From positions 1 to 64,000 of the forward strand of contig JAUIBR010000024.1 of the NCBI GenBank assembly GCA_030427705.1: a stretch of 64,000 nucleotides of DNA. The letters are read 5' to 3'. Shown one piece after another: positions 1 to 8,973 of this stretch. Position 1 is the stretch's first letter. The number at the start of each line of letters is the position of its first letter. The notes below the pieces were generated by a model. The model searched no databases, was not told where the DNA came from, and was given only the letters and a program-made list of their open reading frames with translations. This stretch comes from a bacterium (GTDB lineage Bacteria; Myxococcota_A; Bradymonadia; Bradymonadales; Bradymonadaceae). Position numbers and translations under genes: made by a program.

Positions 1-890
1 GGGTTATTGAAGATGTCGAACACACGAACAATGGTTGCGCCCACTGTGCCTGAATTCGCAACAGCTTCAGTAAAGTCCCAGTTGCTGGTTACATCATACG
101 TTCCGACAGGACTGAGCGGAATCAGCTGCAGCAGCAGGTCCACGTCGTTAACGGTGTCAGGTCGAATCGCCACGTCATCAAGGCAAGCCGCGCCAACGAT
201 CTGGCTGCGGTCACCTCGTGAAAGTCCCGTTACGACGAAGGTGCCTCGCGTGCCCATGTTCTCGAAATCGAGAGCTTCGTTAACGGTCGCAGCTTGTTGT
301 TGGTAGAGCGGTTCCTGTTGCTCGAAGAACGGGCGGAACTCGTCACACGTCATGTCTGCCGATTTGTAGACGCGTACATCGATCTCGTACATGTCCATGA
401 TGCTCGGCGCGGTGTTGACCAGGTTCACACGCAGCGTGCCCACTTCGAGCGGAAGCACTTCCACCGTAAAGTCGACCGCGTTCGATGACGGGTGGTCTGC
501 GCGAACCACGATGGTCCCGTTTTGACCACCGACACGAACGTCGACTGCGGCTTCACCCGCGTCGTTCGTTGTGCCGTTTTTGGCGGAAAGCGACGCCTGG
601 TCGACATCGGTCTCGATGATCTCATATGAGACGCGTTGTTGCGCGACCGGTTCACCCGTCTTCTTGCTGTAAAGGATGACCTTTGCAGGCACAGACTCGG
701 TGATATTGGCTTGGATGTTCACCGAGCCAGCTGGGACCATGAAATATTGGTCGCTGATGCTCGGCCCGGTTCCCGGGTCTCGATTTGGGTCTAAACTCGT
801 ATTTGAGTTAACCGCATCATCGCCACACGCAAAAAGGCCCAACGCAAACGCGAGGACCAGATAACGGAATGATAGCTGCAAGTGCTTCAT
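1..890 (-). CDS. Ig-like domain lipoprotein, 3' end outside window
   Basis: An open minus-strand frame runs from ATG at 890 to the left edge without a stop, so only the N-terminal ~296 residues are seen. Residues 1-21 form a signal peptide ending in the lipobox LFAC (Cys22), followed by GDD and a short polar linker, which points to an outer-membrane-directed lipoprotein. Residues ~50-135 look like a bacterial Ig-like (Big_1/invasin-type) fold: the segment reads as thickened beta strands with 'GEPVAQQRVSYEI' and 'DAGEAAVDVRVGG'. A second region (~135-296) is also strand-rich and contains few cysteines. A GGA seven bases before the ATG may serve as ribosome binding site. Substrate or partner is unknown. 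The lipoprotein call is firm and the Ig-like call is by pattern. Confidence 0.75.
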   Translation of the reverse strand, partial: MKHLQLSFRYLVLAFALGLFACGDDAVNSNTSLDPNRDPGTGPSISDQYFMVPAGSVNIQANITESVPAKVILYSKKTGEPVAQQRVSYEIIETDVDQASLSAKNGTTNDAGEAAVDVRVGGQNGTIVVRADHPSSNAVDFTVEVLPLEVGTLRVNLVNTAPSIMDMYEIDVRVYKSADMTCDEFRPFFEQQEPLYQQQAATVNEALDFENMGTRGTFVVTGLSRGDRSQIVGAACLDDVAIRPDTVNDVDLLLQLIPLSPVGTYDVTSNWDFTEAVANSGTVGATIVRVFDIFNN

Positions 891-1006
891 TGGGCGTCCA
901 AAGCCTAGTAGTGGTCGGCGACGCACCTCAGACAGGTGTCACAATTACACATATCAATCGTCGCTTCGTGATACGAATGTACCAAGCGATCCCCACTAGA
1001 TCAACG

Positions 1007-1030
1007 AAAGGGCGACCGAGGCCGCCCTTT
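1007..1030 (-). terminator. Hairpin, possible terminator (either direction)
   Basis: Arms AAAGGGCG (1007-1014) and CGCCCTTT (1023-1030) can form an 8-bp stem with an 8-nt loop. It lies 24 nt past the stop of the minus-strand lipoprotein gene and before the Ig-like lipoprotein gene. There is no long T-run beyond the stem, so efficiency is uncertain. Confidence 0.4.
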
Positions 1031-1053
1031 GTAAGATGATGTCAGATTGGTGC

Positions 1054-1728
1054 TTATTCGACTTGGAATCCGCCGCCTGATGGCGCCAAGACTGCGATAG
1101 CGATAAATGTGCCGATCGCGACCGCGGAAACACCAGCGATGGTTCCAACGGTTTTCCAGGTAGAGAATTCGCGGACTTCCGCGCCTTTTACGTCGTCGAT
1201 CTGCATCAAAACGTCGTATTCAGGCGAGACAAGCTGTCCACCGCTCATGATGAAGTTGAAAGGCGTGACGCGGTCACGGTTTCCGTTCTTTTCGATGATG
1301 AAAAGTGGATTGCCAGCAGCGACGTTCACTTTCGTACAACCGTTCGGGTTGGTCGTCGTTGCAGTAGCTTCACCGGTTGCTTCTGCAGGAGCGGCTTCTG
1401 CCGGGGCTTCTTCAGCAGCAGGTGCCTCTGCAGGAGCGTCAGTCGCCGTCTCACCCTCTTCCGTGGGTGCGGGTGCTTCTTCCGCAGGTGCGTCAGGCGT
1501 TTCAGCCTGTGCCCACATCGTTTGACTGTCGATCGTGGCGACAGTTCCACTTGGGCAATCCCCATAAACTTCAACAGTTTCTGACTGTTCAACGGATGAC
1601 TCAAGCTTCTCGAGCTCAGTCGTCGTGATGAAGTATGAGTTGTAGCAAGCCGTCTGGGTCATTCCGACCAAGGCGACGATCGCGGCGATCTTTCTAGTTG
1701 TTTTCGTCATCGGAGACTCGGTACACAA
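1054..1728 (-). CDS. Ala/Pro/Glu-rich envelope lipoprotein, unknown function
   Basis: The 224-residue product is not recognised. The start is placed at TTG 1728, where GGAG stands seven bases upstream; ATG at 1710 is an alternative with no visible ribosome binding site. The N-terminus is a signal peptide ending near 'TQTAC', a poor lipobox, so lipidation is probable but not certain. Residues ~75-125 are an Ala/Pro/Glu low-complexity linker made of imperfect repeats (EAPA, AEAPAAEEAPAEAAPAE). A short folded part follows, then a hydrophobic C-terminal segment ('TIAGVSAVAIGTFIAIAVLA', ~193-212) that could cross or sit in a membrane, ending in SGGGFQVE. It sits alone between the Ig-like lipoprotein gene and a divergent beta-barrel gene. 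Confidence 0.7.
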   Translation of the reverse strand: MCTESPMTKTTRKIAAIVALVGMTQTACYNSYFITTTELEKLESSVEQSETVEVYGDCPSGTVATIDSQTMWAQAETPDAPAEEAPAPTEEGETATDAPAEAPAAEEAPAEAAPAEATGEATATTTNPNGCTKVNVAAGNPLFIIEKNGNRDRVTPFNFIMSGGQLVSPEYDVLMQIDDVKGAEVREFSTWKTVGTIAGVSAVAIGTFIAIAVLAPSGGGFQVE

Positions 1729-1816
1729 TTAGACACTCCAATCGAGCGCCGCATCCTATTCATTTGAGGTTGGATGCGCAAGCCGGTTGACGAACTCATC
1801 TGTCTGAAGTGGTCCG

Positions 1817-2449
1817 ATGCGCCTCAAGTTCGCACTGCAAGCCGTATTTCTCTTGTTGGCACTCAGCGTCACAGTCGTCGCTCATGCCCAAGAAACGGAA
1901 AAACCGAAATACTCGCCGTATTACAATGGGTCTTTCTGGGAGATTTCCGTGCGTGGGGCGCCCACGATCAATGATGACGAGAATGGCTGGGCGCTGGACG
2001 TCGGACTTCGTCAGTCATTTCCGTTGGGGCTTCTAGATACCCGATTGTCGTACCGATACGACTCGATTGAAGTTCCGAATATTGCGGTGAGTGGAGGGTT
2101 CGAGGCACACACCCTGCATCTTGCCGGTGGGTTTCATCCTTTCTACTTCTTTATTCTAGGAAGCGATTTCTGGGCCTACGCTTTTCAAGGGATCTACCTG
2201 GAAGGCGGAATAGGAGGTCAGTTCAGTGTCGTTGAGCAGGATGACAATATCGGAGCCGGCATCTCCTTCGTCTGGACGCTCGGCGCAGGAATCGACCTCC
2301 CTCTCTGGGATCCAGATACCGGATACGCCCCTTGGCTGAATCTGCTATATCGCTACCATGCAACTTCACTCTCCAATCACGACGCATCCCTTGGTCTACA
2401 CACCTTTTTCATTGGCCTAGGCTGGCGAGTGAATGGACTGATGTTCTAA
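1817..2449 (+). CDS. Outer-membrane beta-barrel protein, uncharacterised
   Basis: A 210-residue protein with a clear signal peptide (cleavage expected after VVAHA, ~residue 24). The mature part is rich in alternating aromatic/polar strands (for example 'GLLDTRLSYRYDS', 'HTLHLAGGFHPFYFF', 'LGLHTFFIGLGWRV') and ends in Phe, the usual terminal residue of BAM substrates. Strand content suggests about eight strands, like OmpW/OmpX-size barrels, but no named family was recognised. The start ATG has GAAGTGG upstream. The lytic transglycosylase gene follows after 25 nt on the same strand, so the two are probably co-transcribed. Confidence 0.65.
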   Translation: MRLKFALQAVFLLLALSVTVVAHAQETEKPKYSPYYNGSFWEISVRGAPTINDDENGWALDVGLRQSFPLGLLDTRLSYRYDSIEVPNIAVSGGFEAHTLHLAGGFHPFYFFILGSDFWAYAFQGIYLEGGIGGQFSVVEQDDNIGAGISFVWTLGAGIDLPLWDPDTGYAPWLNLLYRYHATSLSNHDASLGLHTFFIGLGWRVNGLMF

Positions 2450-2474
2450 ACCCGCAACACCACGGATGGTGACC

Positions 2475-4463
2475 ATGCGAAAACTCCTCCTCCTAATCAT
2501 CTTTTTGCTGCCTTCGGTGTCGTTTGCGAACGACGAGATTCAGGCCGATCGCCTGATACAAAAGGCCTACGCCTTTGAAACTGCCGGCAATTGGGCCGCG
2601 GCGGCGTATCTCTATCAACGCGTCGCGTCCCTTTCGCCGACGTACCGAGGACTCGCAACCTTCAAAGCCGACCGAGCGCGACTAGCAGCCGGGAATCGCC
2701 CGGTATTGCAGGAAGTACCGCCCTACCCCGGCCGCGACCTCATGCGTTTGCAGGCCGCCGGCGTTGAACCTGGTGACGAACTGAAGGCGCTGCTAGAGAG
2801 CGGCCCGGACGCTGAGCTCATCTGCGCTTGGATGGGGACCCTGCAGTTAACCAAGGCCGCCAACTTGGATTTGTACTACGCCCACTGCACGGACGCGGAA
2901 CTCAGCAATTGGCCCTACCAGCATACGCCCTCCGCGCAGGCACGCCTGATGCGCGCACATCGCATGCATGGGCAGGTTAGGTTCAACGCCGCGAATGCTG
3001 AGATCGAAGCGATCGATGCGTCAAAGCTCTCCGCCGAAGAACATTGTGACATGGAGTTCCGAAAAGGACGCACCGTGTACAGACTACGGAGGCGCGATGA
3101 TGCTGAGGCCGCGTATCGATGGGTGCGAGACAACTGCTCGGCTTATCCGGGCGTCCACATTCGCGCGTTGTATGCCATCGGGAAGCGACGGTTTGAAAAG
3201 TCCGACCTCGACGCATCTGAGGCCGCGTTCAAAGCTCTCGTTGAGACTTATCCGGATCGCTCTCATGCAGACGATGGCTGGTTCTATCTGGCGCGAGTGG
3301 CTCGCGAGCGAAAGGACCGCAAGGCGGAGCTCGCCGCGTTGGAGAAGATTCTCAAGAACTACCGTGACGGCGACATGCTTTTCGAGACGGTTTGGGAGGT
3401 CCATGAGTCCATTTACCGCGCGGACGACTTCAAAGGCTTCGTAAAGGCGATCGAGGCACTGGATCTGCCCGATCACGACAACCGCTACTATTCGCAGGGT
3501 CGATTAGAGTACTTCTTGGCGGCGGCGCTCACAAAAATGAAGCAACCAGATCGCGCCGAAACCTATCTGCAACGTGCATGGAAGATGTATCCGTTCAGCT
3601 TCTACGGGTATCTCGCTCGTATCCGCATGTTGGAAACAGGGCTGACGCCGGCTCCGATCGAAGTGAGTCCAGACGCCCCGAATTGGAAATCTGACGGCAG
3701 TCTCAACCAAACTGCATCGGCGCGGCTCCTACGTTTGGGTTTGCCTGAACTCGCGGCAGACGCATCCGTGGAACTTGGCGATTCCGACGGCGAGAAATGG
3801 TGGAAAGCGATGGCACACCATATGGCTGGGCGATACCACGTTTCCCACAACATCGTGCGCCGACAGATTCCAGGGCGCCCATGGCATCAGCCCAGCGAAA
3901 CATCGCTCGTTGTAATGACCGATCAGTGGGAATTGGCGTGGCCTAACCCATTTGGTGACCGCGTGAAGAAGGCGGTGGACGCTGAGGCAGCTCAGTTTGG
4001 CACGAAAGCGGTTGATGCGGCGTTGCCGACCGCGATCATGCGAGAAGAATCGAGTTTCATCGAAGACGTTGAATCTTACGCAGGTGCACTTGGGCTGATG
4101 CAACTGATGCCTCGCACCGCGTTGGCGCACGACGATGACGTTTCAGGCGCGGCGACCCCAGAACGGCTCAAAACAGCCGAAGTCAATGTACGTGTCGGCG
4201 TGGACCATATTTACTGGTTGGCCAAGCGCTTCGACGGACATCCAGTGCTTATGGTTGCGGCCTATAATGCCGGTTCTGGCGCCGTTGGAAAGTGGCTCAA
4301 ACGCCAGCCGAACGACGAAATCGCCCTGTTTGTTGAGGACATTCCGTACCTTCAGACGCGCGATTATACGAAGCGCGTGATTGGGTCGTACGCCGCGTAT
4401 CAGTGGATGAACGGCAATCATCAAGATTGGGACCGCCGCGTTGTCCTGCCAGCCAAGAAATAG
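2475..4463 (+). CDS. slt: Soluble lytic murein transglycosylase (Slt70-like)
   Basis: Periplasmic enzyme cleaving the MurNAc-GlcNAc bond of peptidoglycan with 1,6-anhydro product formation. The chosen ATG (2475) begins a good signal peptide (RKLLLLIIFLLPSVSFA); an in-frame ATG nine bases earlier is possible. Residues ~20-500 are a helical TPR-like superhelix, as in the Slt70 doughnut. Residues ~515-640 are the lysozyme-like SLT domain: catalytic Glu in 'IMREESSF' (about residue 525), then 'GALGLMQLMPRTA' and 'AAYNAGSGAV'. The 662-residue length matches Slt70. Its stop directly abuts the stop of the convergent BamA-like gene with no terminator visible. Family assignment is firm, exact gene name less so. 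Confidence 0.9.
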   Translation: MRKLLLLIIFLLPSVSFANDEIQADRLIQKAYAFETAGNWAAAAYLYQRVASLSPTYRGLATFKADRARLAAGNRPVLQEVPPYPGRDLMRLQAAGVEPGDELKALLESGPDAELICAWMGTLQLTKAANLDLYYAHCTDAELSNWPYQHTPSAQARLMRAHRMHGQVRFNAANAEIEAIDASKLSAEEHCDMEFRKGRTVYRLRRRDDAEAAYRWVRDNCSAYPGVHIRALYAIGKRRFEKSDLDASEAAFKALVETYPDRSHADDGWFYLARVARERKDRKAELAALEKILKNYRDGDMLFETVWEVHESIYRADDFKGFVKAIEALDLPDHDNRYYSQGRLEYFLAAALTKMKQPDRAETYLQRAWKMYPFSFYGYLARIRMLETGLTPAPIEVSPDAPNWKSDGSLNQTASARLLRLGLPELAADASVELGDSDGEKWWKAMAHHMAGRYHVSHNIVRRQIPGRPWHQPSETSLVVMTDQWELAWPNPFGDRVKKAVDAEAAQFGTKAVDAALPTAIMREESSFIEDVESYAGALGLMQLMPRTALAHDDDVSGAATPERLKTAEVNVRVGVDHIYWLAKRFDGHPVLMVAAYNAGSGAVGKWLKRQPNDEIALFVEDIPYLQTRDYTKRVIGSYAAYQWMNGNHQDWDRRVVLPAKK

Positions 4464-5792
4464 CTAAAAGAACTGCCCGGCCCCGAACGACAACGGTGCC
4501 GTGGCATTTCCCTGCAATCCCCAAGCATAGTCAATTCGGGCGACGAAGCGTGTGAGTTTTGGAATGATCACACGTAATCCCAAGCCCGCAGATGCGCCGT
4601 CAATCGTGCCGATATTGCCCACAGAATCAGCAGCACCTGCGGCATCGAGAAACGCGATGTGTTGCAGGACGAACCACTTATAGTCGAATGATGGGATGCG
4701 ATACTCTACGTTGGAGTACCACCGGGTCGAACCGCGGAATCGCGAGTCGATGAAGCCTCGAAGCGTCCCGAAGCCGCCGATGAAGAACTGTTGTTCGATG
4801 GCATCGGACGAGGTCACGCCAAACCCAAGCCGTCCTCCAAGATTGCTATGGAGCGGCAGGGGTAAGAAGCCTTTCAACTCGCCGGTGTACTCAGTAAACG
4901 ACTCCGTTGACCCCCAAAACTCTTGGCTGAACGCGAAGGCGGACAGGAACCGAACGCCGCTCAAGACGTAACTATGTTGGACGTTGATGCGCCCCAATAC
5001 GACAGATGGCGTAAAGATAAGGCTGCGCGCATCTGGTGGCGGCCCGCCGCGAAGGTCCTGTTCGTCCTGGACCTCTTCGGAGACCAGCTCGTACGAGAAC
5101 TCGTCAAACTGAAGGTTCGCAGCAAGACCGACGTTCAGCCAGTTGTAGAGTTCCTTGTTAGATAACAGGCGAAACTGTCGGCGAAACCTCAGGTATCCGC
5201 CTTCTAGCTCGCCGTCATCGGTGAATAAGTAGCGTAGGCGGTTGGTCCACCAGAAATCAGTTCCGCCGAAAAGCCGTTGATCCAGAAACCGGGGATCATA
5301 GGCCCAGAGCACGAATGAATTGGTCGTCCCCAGTCGTTGGTAGAAGCCACCGAGCTCGATGTAGCGCCCAAGGACGTTTGTGTCGAACGCTCCAACCGTA
5401 AGACTGAAGAGATTCCCGCCGAAATTGAAGCTGCCGGTGGGTAGTAAGGTCCATCGTTCATCCACATAGATGTGGATATCGTACGCGCTAGACACTTCGG
5501 AAACGCGGACGAGATGGTAGTTCGCGATTCGAAAGATCCCCATGTTTCGTAAGCGCTGCACGCTCTCTTCGATATCACCTCGAGTGGTGACCGAGTTCGG
5601 CTTAAAGAGAAATTCACGGTCCAGAACGAAACGCTCAGTGCGCACCAAGCCTTCGATTTCCACATTGCGAATCTGGACGGATTCATTGGGATCGACCTTT
5701 TCCTGCTTGGGTTTCGGTTTCGTTTGCGTGAACGCCGGCCAACTCAGGAAAAGCGCAATAACGCTAACTATGGCGCTGCTTTTCCAATTCAT
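4464..5792 (-). CDS. BamA/TamA-type outer-membrane protein (POTRA + barrel)
   Basis: A 442-residue protein with an N-terminal signal peptide (to about 'SWPAFTQ'), one POTRA-like domain (residues ~38-115, opening 'VQIRNVEIEGLVRTERFVL') and a C-terminal 16-strand-type bacterial surface antigen/D15 barrel. The barrel shows the family motif region 'FFIGGFGTLRGF' and a final 'SFGAGQFF' ending in Phe. It is shorter than BamA (~800 residues, five POTRAs) and closer in size to single-POTRA members of the Omp85 superfamily. Its ATG lies inside the 3' end of the sigma-54 activator gene (29-nt overlap, other frame), so translation is likely coupled to it. Cargo is unknown. Confidence 0.85.
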   Translation of the reverse strand: MNWKSSAIVSVIALFLSWPAFTQTKPKPKQEKVDPNESVQIRNVEIEGLVRTERFVLDREFLFKPNSVTTRGDIEESVQRLRNMGIFRIANYHLVRVSEVSSAYDIHIYVDERWTLLPTGSFNFGGNLFSLTVGAFDTNVLGRYIELGGFYQRLGTTNSFVLWAYDPRFLDQRLFGGTDFWWTNRLRYLFTDDGELEGGYLRFRRQFRLLSNKELYNWLNVGLAANLQFDEFSYELVSEEVQDEQDLRGGPPPDARSLIFTPSVVLGRINVQHSYVLSGVRFLSAFAFSQEFWGSTESFTEYTGELKGFLPLPLHSNLGGRLGFGVTSSDAIEQQFFIGGFGTLRGFIDSRFRGSTRWYSNVEYRIPSFDYKWFVLQHIAFLDAAGAADSVGNIGTIDGASAGLGLRVIIPKLTRFVARIDYAWGLQGNATAPLSFGAGQFF

Positions 5793-7230
5793 AGGACGCG
5801 ATTTTTCGAATGAGATTCCGACGGCTGACTCCCAGCTGCTCGGCGGTCTTGGTCTTGTTCCAGCCGGTGCGGCGAAGCGATTCCAGGATCATCTGGCGCT
5901 CAAGTTTTTCGACCGCATCGGGCAGTTTCAGGTCGATCGCAGTGAACGCGGTATCGCTGCGGGTATTGCCGTGAAGCCTCAATTCCGAGGCGGGAATCAC
6001 GGGTTCGTCTTGGGTCATAATGACAAGGCGTTCCACTTCGTTTTCCAGCTCACGAACATTTCCGGGCCATGTGTGTTCGGCCAGCTCCTTCAGGGCGTCT
6101 GGCGCGAAACGTTTCCGCGGGCGGTCATGGCGATGGCACGCGCGGTCTAGGAAGAACTTCGCCAACAGCGGGATGTCATCCAAGCGATGCCGTAGCGGTG
6201 GAGCGGTGATCGTGATGACGTTCACGCGATAGTAGAGGTCTTCACGGAATCGACCGGCCTGAACCTCTTCTTTGAGATCGCGGTTTGTCGCGCAGAGCAC
6301 GCGGACATTGACCTTTCGAACGACATTATCGCCGACGGGCAAGAACGTGCCTTCCTGCAGGACGCGAAGCAGTTTGACCTGGAGACTGATGTCCATCTCA
6401 CCGATCTCATCCAAGAAGAAAGTTCCGCCGTTCGCAGATTCGAAGAGACCGACGCGGTCACGATGTGCACCTGAGAACGAGCCCTTCTTGTGTCCGAAGA
6501 GCTCACTCGCGATCAAGTCCGGTGCGATCGCGGCGCAGTTTTGCGCAATGAACGCCATATCCTGGCGAGTTGAATGCGCATGAATGGCTCGGGCAATCAG
6601 CTCTTTTCCGGTTCCGTTCTCGCCTTCGATTAAGACGGTTGAGTTCCCTGTTGAGATGCGGCGCAAGCGGTTAAACAACAGCTGCATTGGCTCGCTTTGG
6701 CCAAGCATGCCGCCGTACCGTGTGCCTTCGTCGAGTTCCAGTTCTTCGGCTTCGTCTTCAATCTCGTCTGACATCGCCTTTAACAACGACGACACGACGT
6801 CACGCTTTCGGCGGTCCAAGATTGGGATTTCGCTCAGTTCAGCTTCGCCCAAATGCGGTGGAAGAATCGCCCGCAAGTGTTCCATGCGCTCTGCGGCGGA
6901 CTCCGCGCTAAGAAAGCCGCTGGCGTAAAGTCGCCCTTCCAGTTTGCCCAGCCTGAACGGGACCAGAATCGCGTCCAGACCCACGTGGCAGGAAACGACC
7001 GGCCGCGTCTCGTTGGCCCACGAACGCACGCAGGTCGAGCATGTCGAGGCACTTCCCGCGACCATGAGTGGATTTGCCATGAAGTGATTGCACAATGGAT
7101 GCTCGTCAAGACCCGGGAACGGGACGACGCTTTCGCCCTCCAACAGCCCCACCCACACGCCAAACTGCCCGCGTATTGTCTGCGCTACCCTGCGAACCGC
7201 GGGCAGCAATGCGACTTCATGAAGATTCAT
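5764..7230 (-). CDS. Sigma-54-dependent activator with PocR sensor domain
   Basis: An enhancer-binding transcriptional activator of 488 residues. I start it at ATG 7230 (MNLHEVALL); the frame stays open to TTG 7323 but that part does not look like protein. Residues ~5-165 resemble the PocR ligand-binding domain: a cysteine-containing 'ASTCSTCVRSW' is followed by 'VVSCHVGLDAILVPF' and 'RLYASGFL'. The central AAA+ domain has Walker A 'GENGTGKE', the sigma-54-contact loop as GSFSGA instead of GAFTGA, and Walker B 'GGTFFLDEIGEM'. The C-terminus has a Fis-type helix-turn-helix ('KTAEQLGVSRRNLIRKI'). No receiver domain is present, so it probably senses a small ligand or redox state directly. Targets are not evident; the overlapping barrel gene downstream is one candidate. 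Confidence 0.9.
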   Translation of the reverse strand: MNLHEVALLPAVRRVAQTIRGQFGVWVGLLEGESVVPFPGLDEHPLCNHFMANPLMVAGSASTCSTCVRSWANETRPVVSCHVGLDAILVPFRLGKLEGRLYASGFLSAESAAERMEHLRAILPPHLGEAELSEIPILDRRKRDVVSSLLKAMSDEIEDEAEELELDEGTRYGGMLGQSEPMQLLFNRLRRISTGNSTVLIEGENGTGKELIARAIHAHSTRQDMAFIAQNCAAIAPDLIASELFGHKKGSFSGAHRDRVGLFESANGGTFFLDEIGEMDISLQVKLLRVLQEGTFLPVGDNVVRKVNVRVLCATNRDLKEEVQAGRFREDLYYRVNVITITAPPLRHRLDDIPLLAKFFLDRACHRHDRPRKRFAPDALKELAEHTWPGNVRELENEVERLVIMTQDEPVIPASELRLHGNTRSDTAFTAIDLKLPDAVEKLERQMILESLRRTGWNKTKTAEQLGVSRRNLIRKIASYELEKQRHS

Positions 7231-7353
7231 GGCATGAGTTTGGCCCACACTGCCGCTTGCCGCAAGCCTGACAACGGGAGCTAGCGTGATAGACCAATTT
7301 GTGCGATATCGGGTTAAACCCAAATCGTTTGCTTAACTTCCAGAGGTCTTGGC

Positions 7354-7914
7354 ATGGCTGAGAAACAAGGTTGCAGTGTCGTTGTTGTCGTAATGATCGC
7401 GTTGGTATGTATCGTCCTTGGCGTCGTCGCCGGTGGATTGGGCTTCATGTTTTTTGGCGTCCAAGAGGTCAGTGGCGATAGCCCTATCGCAGTAGATGGC
7501 GACCCGGCAATCGCGACGCCACCCGCCGTACCGACGGCTGGTTCCGCACCAGACTACGCGTTGCTCTATCCCATCGAGGAGAGCCTGCGCGTTGAAGGAA
7601 AGCTGGAGCAAAAGGCGGTCACCGACCAGGTCAAAAACAAGCGGTTTGAGCTTCGTAAGTGCTACCAAACGGCTTTGACTAAGAATCCAGATCTGAAGGG
7701 CGAAATGTCGCTTCAGTTCACGGTTTCTGGCGACACCGGCAAGGTTATCGCTGCACTTGAGCGCCACACCGACATCGGTGATTCTGGTGTGAAGAAGTGT
7801 ATTTTGGATGAAGTGAAGTCGTGGAAGATGCCAGCAACCAAGGCGGGCGAGTCCGTCGTGAAGTTCGACATCCTCATGATTCCCATCTCAAGCGCGAGCG
7901 CTGACCTGAAATAG
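7354..7914 (+). CDS. AgmX/PglI C-terminal domain (TonB-like) membrane protein
   Basis: A 186-residue inner-membrane protein. One transmembrane helix lies near the N-terminus (residues ~8-35, 'SVVVVVMIALVCIVLGVVAG'), then comes a Pro/Ala linker. The periplasmic C-terminal domain (~80-180) has the pattern seen in the AgmX/PglI C-terminal family: 'LRKCYQTALTKNPDLKGEMSLQF', 'GDTGKVIAALE', 'KKCILDEVKSWKMP'. Two cysteines in the matching positions (Lys-Cys-Tyr and Lys-Lys-Cys) probably form a disulphide. Such domains occur in myxobacterial gliding and envelope proteins and are TonB-like. AGAGG lies upstream of the ATG. It stands alone between divergent and convergent neighbours, so its role is open. 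Confidence 0.75.
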   Translation: MAEKQGCSVVVVVMIALVCIVLGVVAGGLGFMFFGVQEVSGDSPIAVDGDPAIATPPAVPTAGSAPDYALLYPIEESLRVEGKLEQKAVTDQVKNKRFELRKCYQTALTKNPDLKGEMSLQFTVSGDTGKVIAALERHTDIGDSGVKKCILDEVKSWKMPATKAGESVVKFDILMIPISSASADLK

Positions 7915-8973
7915 TCAGCGTTTCTTCTTTAGAAAACGTCGAACGGCCTTTTTGTGTTCGGCGTACGTCTTGCTGAAGTAGTGGCCGCGAGATCCATCGC
8001 GCTTCGCCACAAAGAACAGAAGCTGTTTCGATTCGGGGGTGCTAGCCGGCTGCAAAGCCGCGCGAATGGCCATCCGTCCGGGATTCGCGATGGGACCAGG
8101 CGGCAAACCCTCAATCACATAGGTGGAGTATCGGTTTAGCTTGTCTTTGCACAGCGAAGGCCGCGGGACCCGTTTGTATGTCCGCTCGCTATAGACACAC
8201 GTTGGGTCCGTTTGAAGGCGCATCCCTTTTGTAAGCCGGTTGTAGAAGACACGAGCAATCAGCGGGCGTTCATCTGGGTCGCCGGTCTCTTTCTCCACAA
8301 TGGACGCCATGGTGACGAAGTTGTCGCGCGTTAACGCGTACTCCTTCTCGAGCGCAGCTGCGGTCGTGGCCGAACTATACTCTTCCTCCCACACATCGTT
8401 GAAGCGACGGTGAAAACGCTTCACAAACTCCTGTGCCGAAGCGCCCTTTTTCACCCGATACGTGTCTGGAAACAGAAACCCTTCAAAGCTATCGCCTTCG
8501 ATTTCTGCGGCGTCGAGAGCATCCCTATCACGTGCTGCGGCGAGAAACGCTTTGCGGTCCAGAATGCCCTTGGCATCCAACATATCTGCAATCTGGAAGA
8601 TGTTCTGGCCCTCGACAATGGTGACGACCACCTCGTCAAAGTAGCCCCCTGCGCGCAGGTGAACCTCCAAGGTGTCTAGAGTCATCGGCCCATCGAGATC
8701 AAAATGGCCGGCCTTCACTGCACGATCGAGCCCGCGCTGCGTCGCCCAAAATTCAAAGTAACGACGGTTTGTAACCAGATCCGCGGTCTCGAGTACGTCA
8801 ACGATCTCGTTCCACGATGCGCCCTTGGGGATGGTGAGCTGCGTATGCTCGCCCTGAGGAAGGATGGTGCGACCAACATAAGCCCGATAGTGGGCGTAAA
8901 GGAGCCCAAGTGCCGAGACGGAAATCACGAAACAGGCAATCAGAACCCCAGCGACAATCCGGCCTCGGGTCAC
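7915..8973 (-). CDS. mltG: Endolytic transglycosylase MltG (YceG-like)
   Basis: Membrane-anchored enzyme that cuts nascent glycan strands and helps set strand length at the inner membrane. The 352-residue product has an N-terminal transmembrane helix (~6-26), a LysM-like/N-terminal domain, and the YceG catalytic region with 'ASIVEKETG' (the Glu of EKE is the expected catalytic residue), 'RPLIARVFYNRL', 'MRLQTDPTCVY' and 'IEGLPPGPIANPG'. The GTG start overlaps the ruvX stop as GTGA (8970-8973), so the two genes are translationally coupled, an arrangement known for ruvX and mltG in many bacteria. It converges on the AgmX-like gene with adjacent stops. Confidence 0.95.
   Translation of the reverse strand: MTRGRIVAGVLIACFVISVSALGLLYAHYRAYVGRTILPQGEHTQLTIPKGASWNEIVDVLETADLVTNRRYFEFWATQRGLDRAVKAGHFDLDGPMTLDTLEVHLRAGGYFDEVVVTIVEGQNIFQIADMLDAKGILDRKAFLAAARDRDALDAAEIEGDSFEGFLFPDTYRVKKGASAQEFVKRFHRRFNDVWEEEYSSATTAAALEKEYALTRDNFVTMASIVEKETGDPDERPLIARVFYNRLTKGMRLQTDPTCVYSERTYKRVPRPSLCKDKLNRYSTYVIEGLPPGPIANPGRMAIRAALQPASTPESKQLLFFVAKRDGSRGHYFSKTYAEHKKAVRRFLKKKR

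Noticed and set aside
7321-7323. TTG at 7321-7323 as start of the sigma-54 activator
   Set aside because: The extra 31 residues are not protein-like and have no ribosome binding site; ATG 7230 begins the sensor domain.
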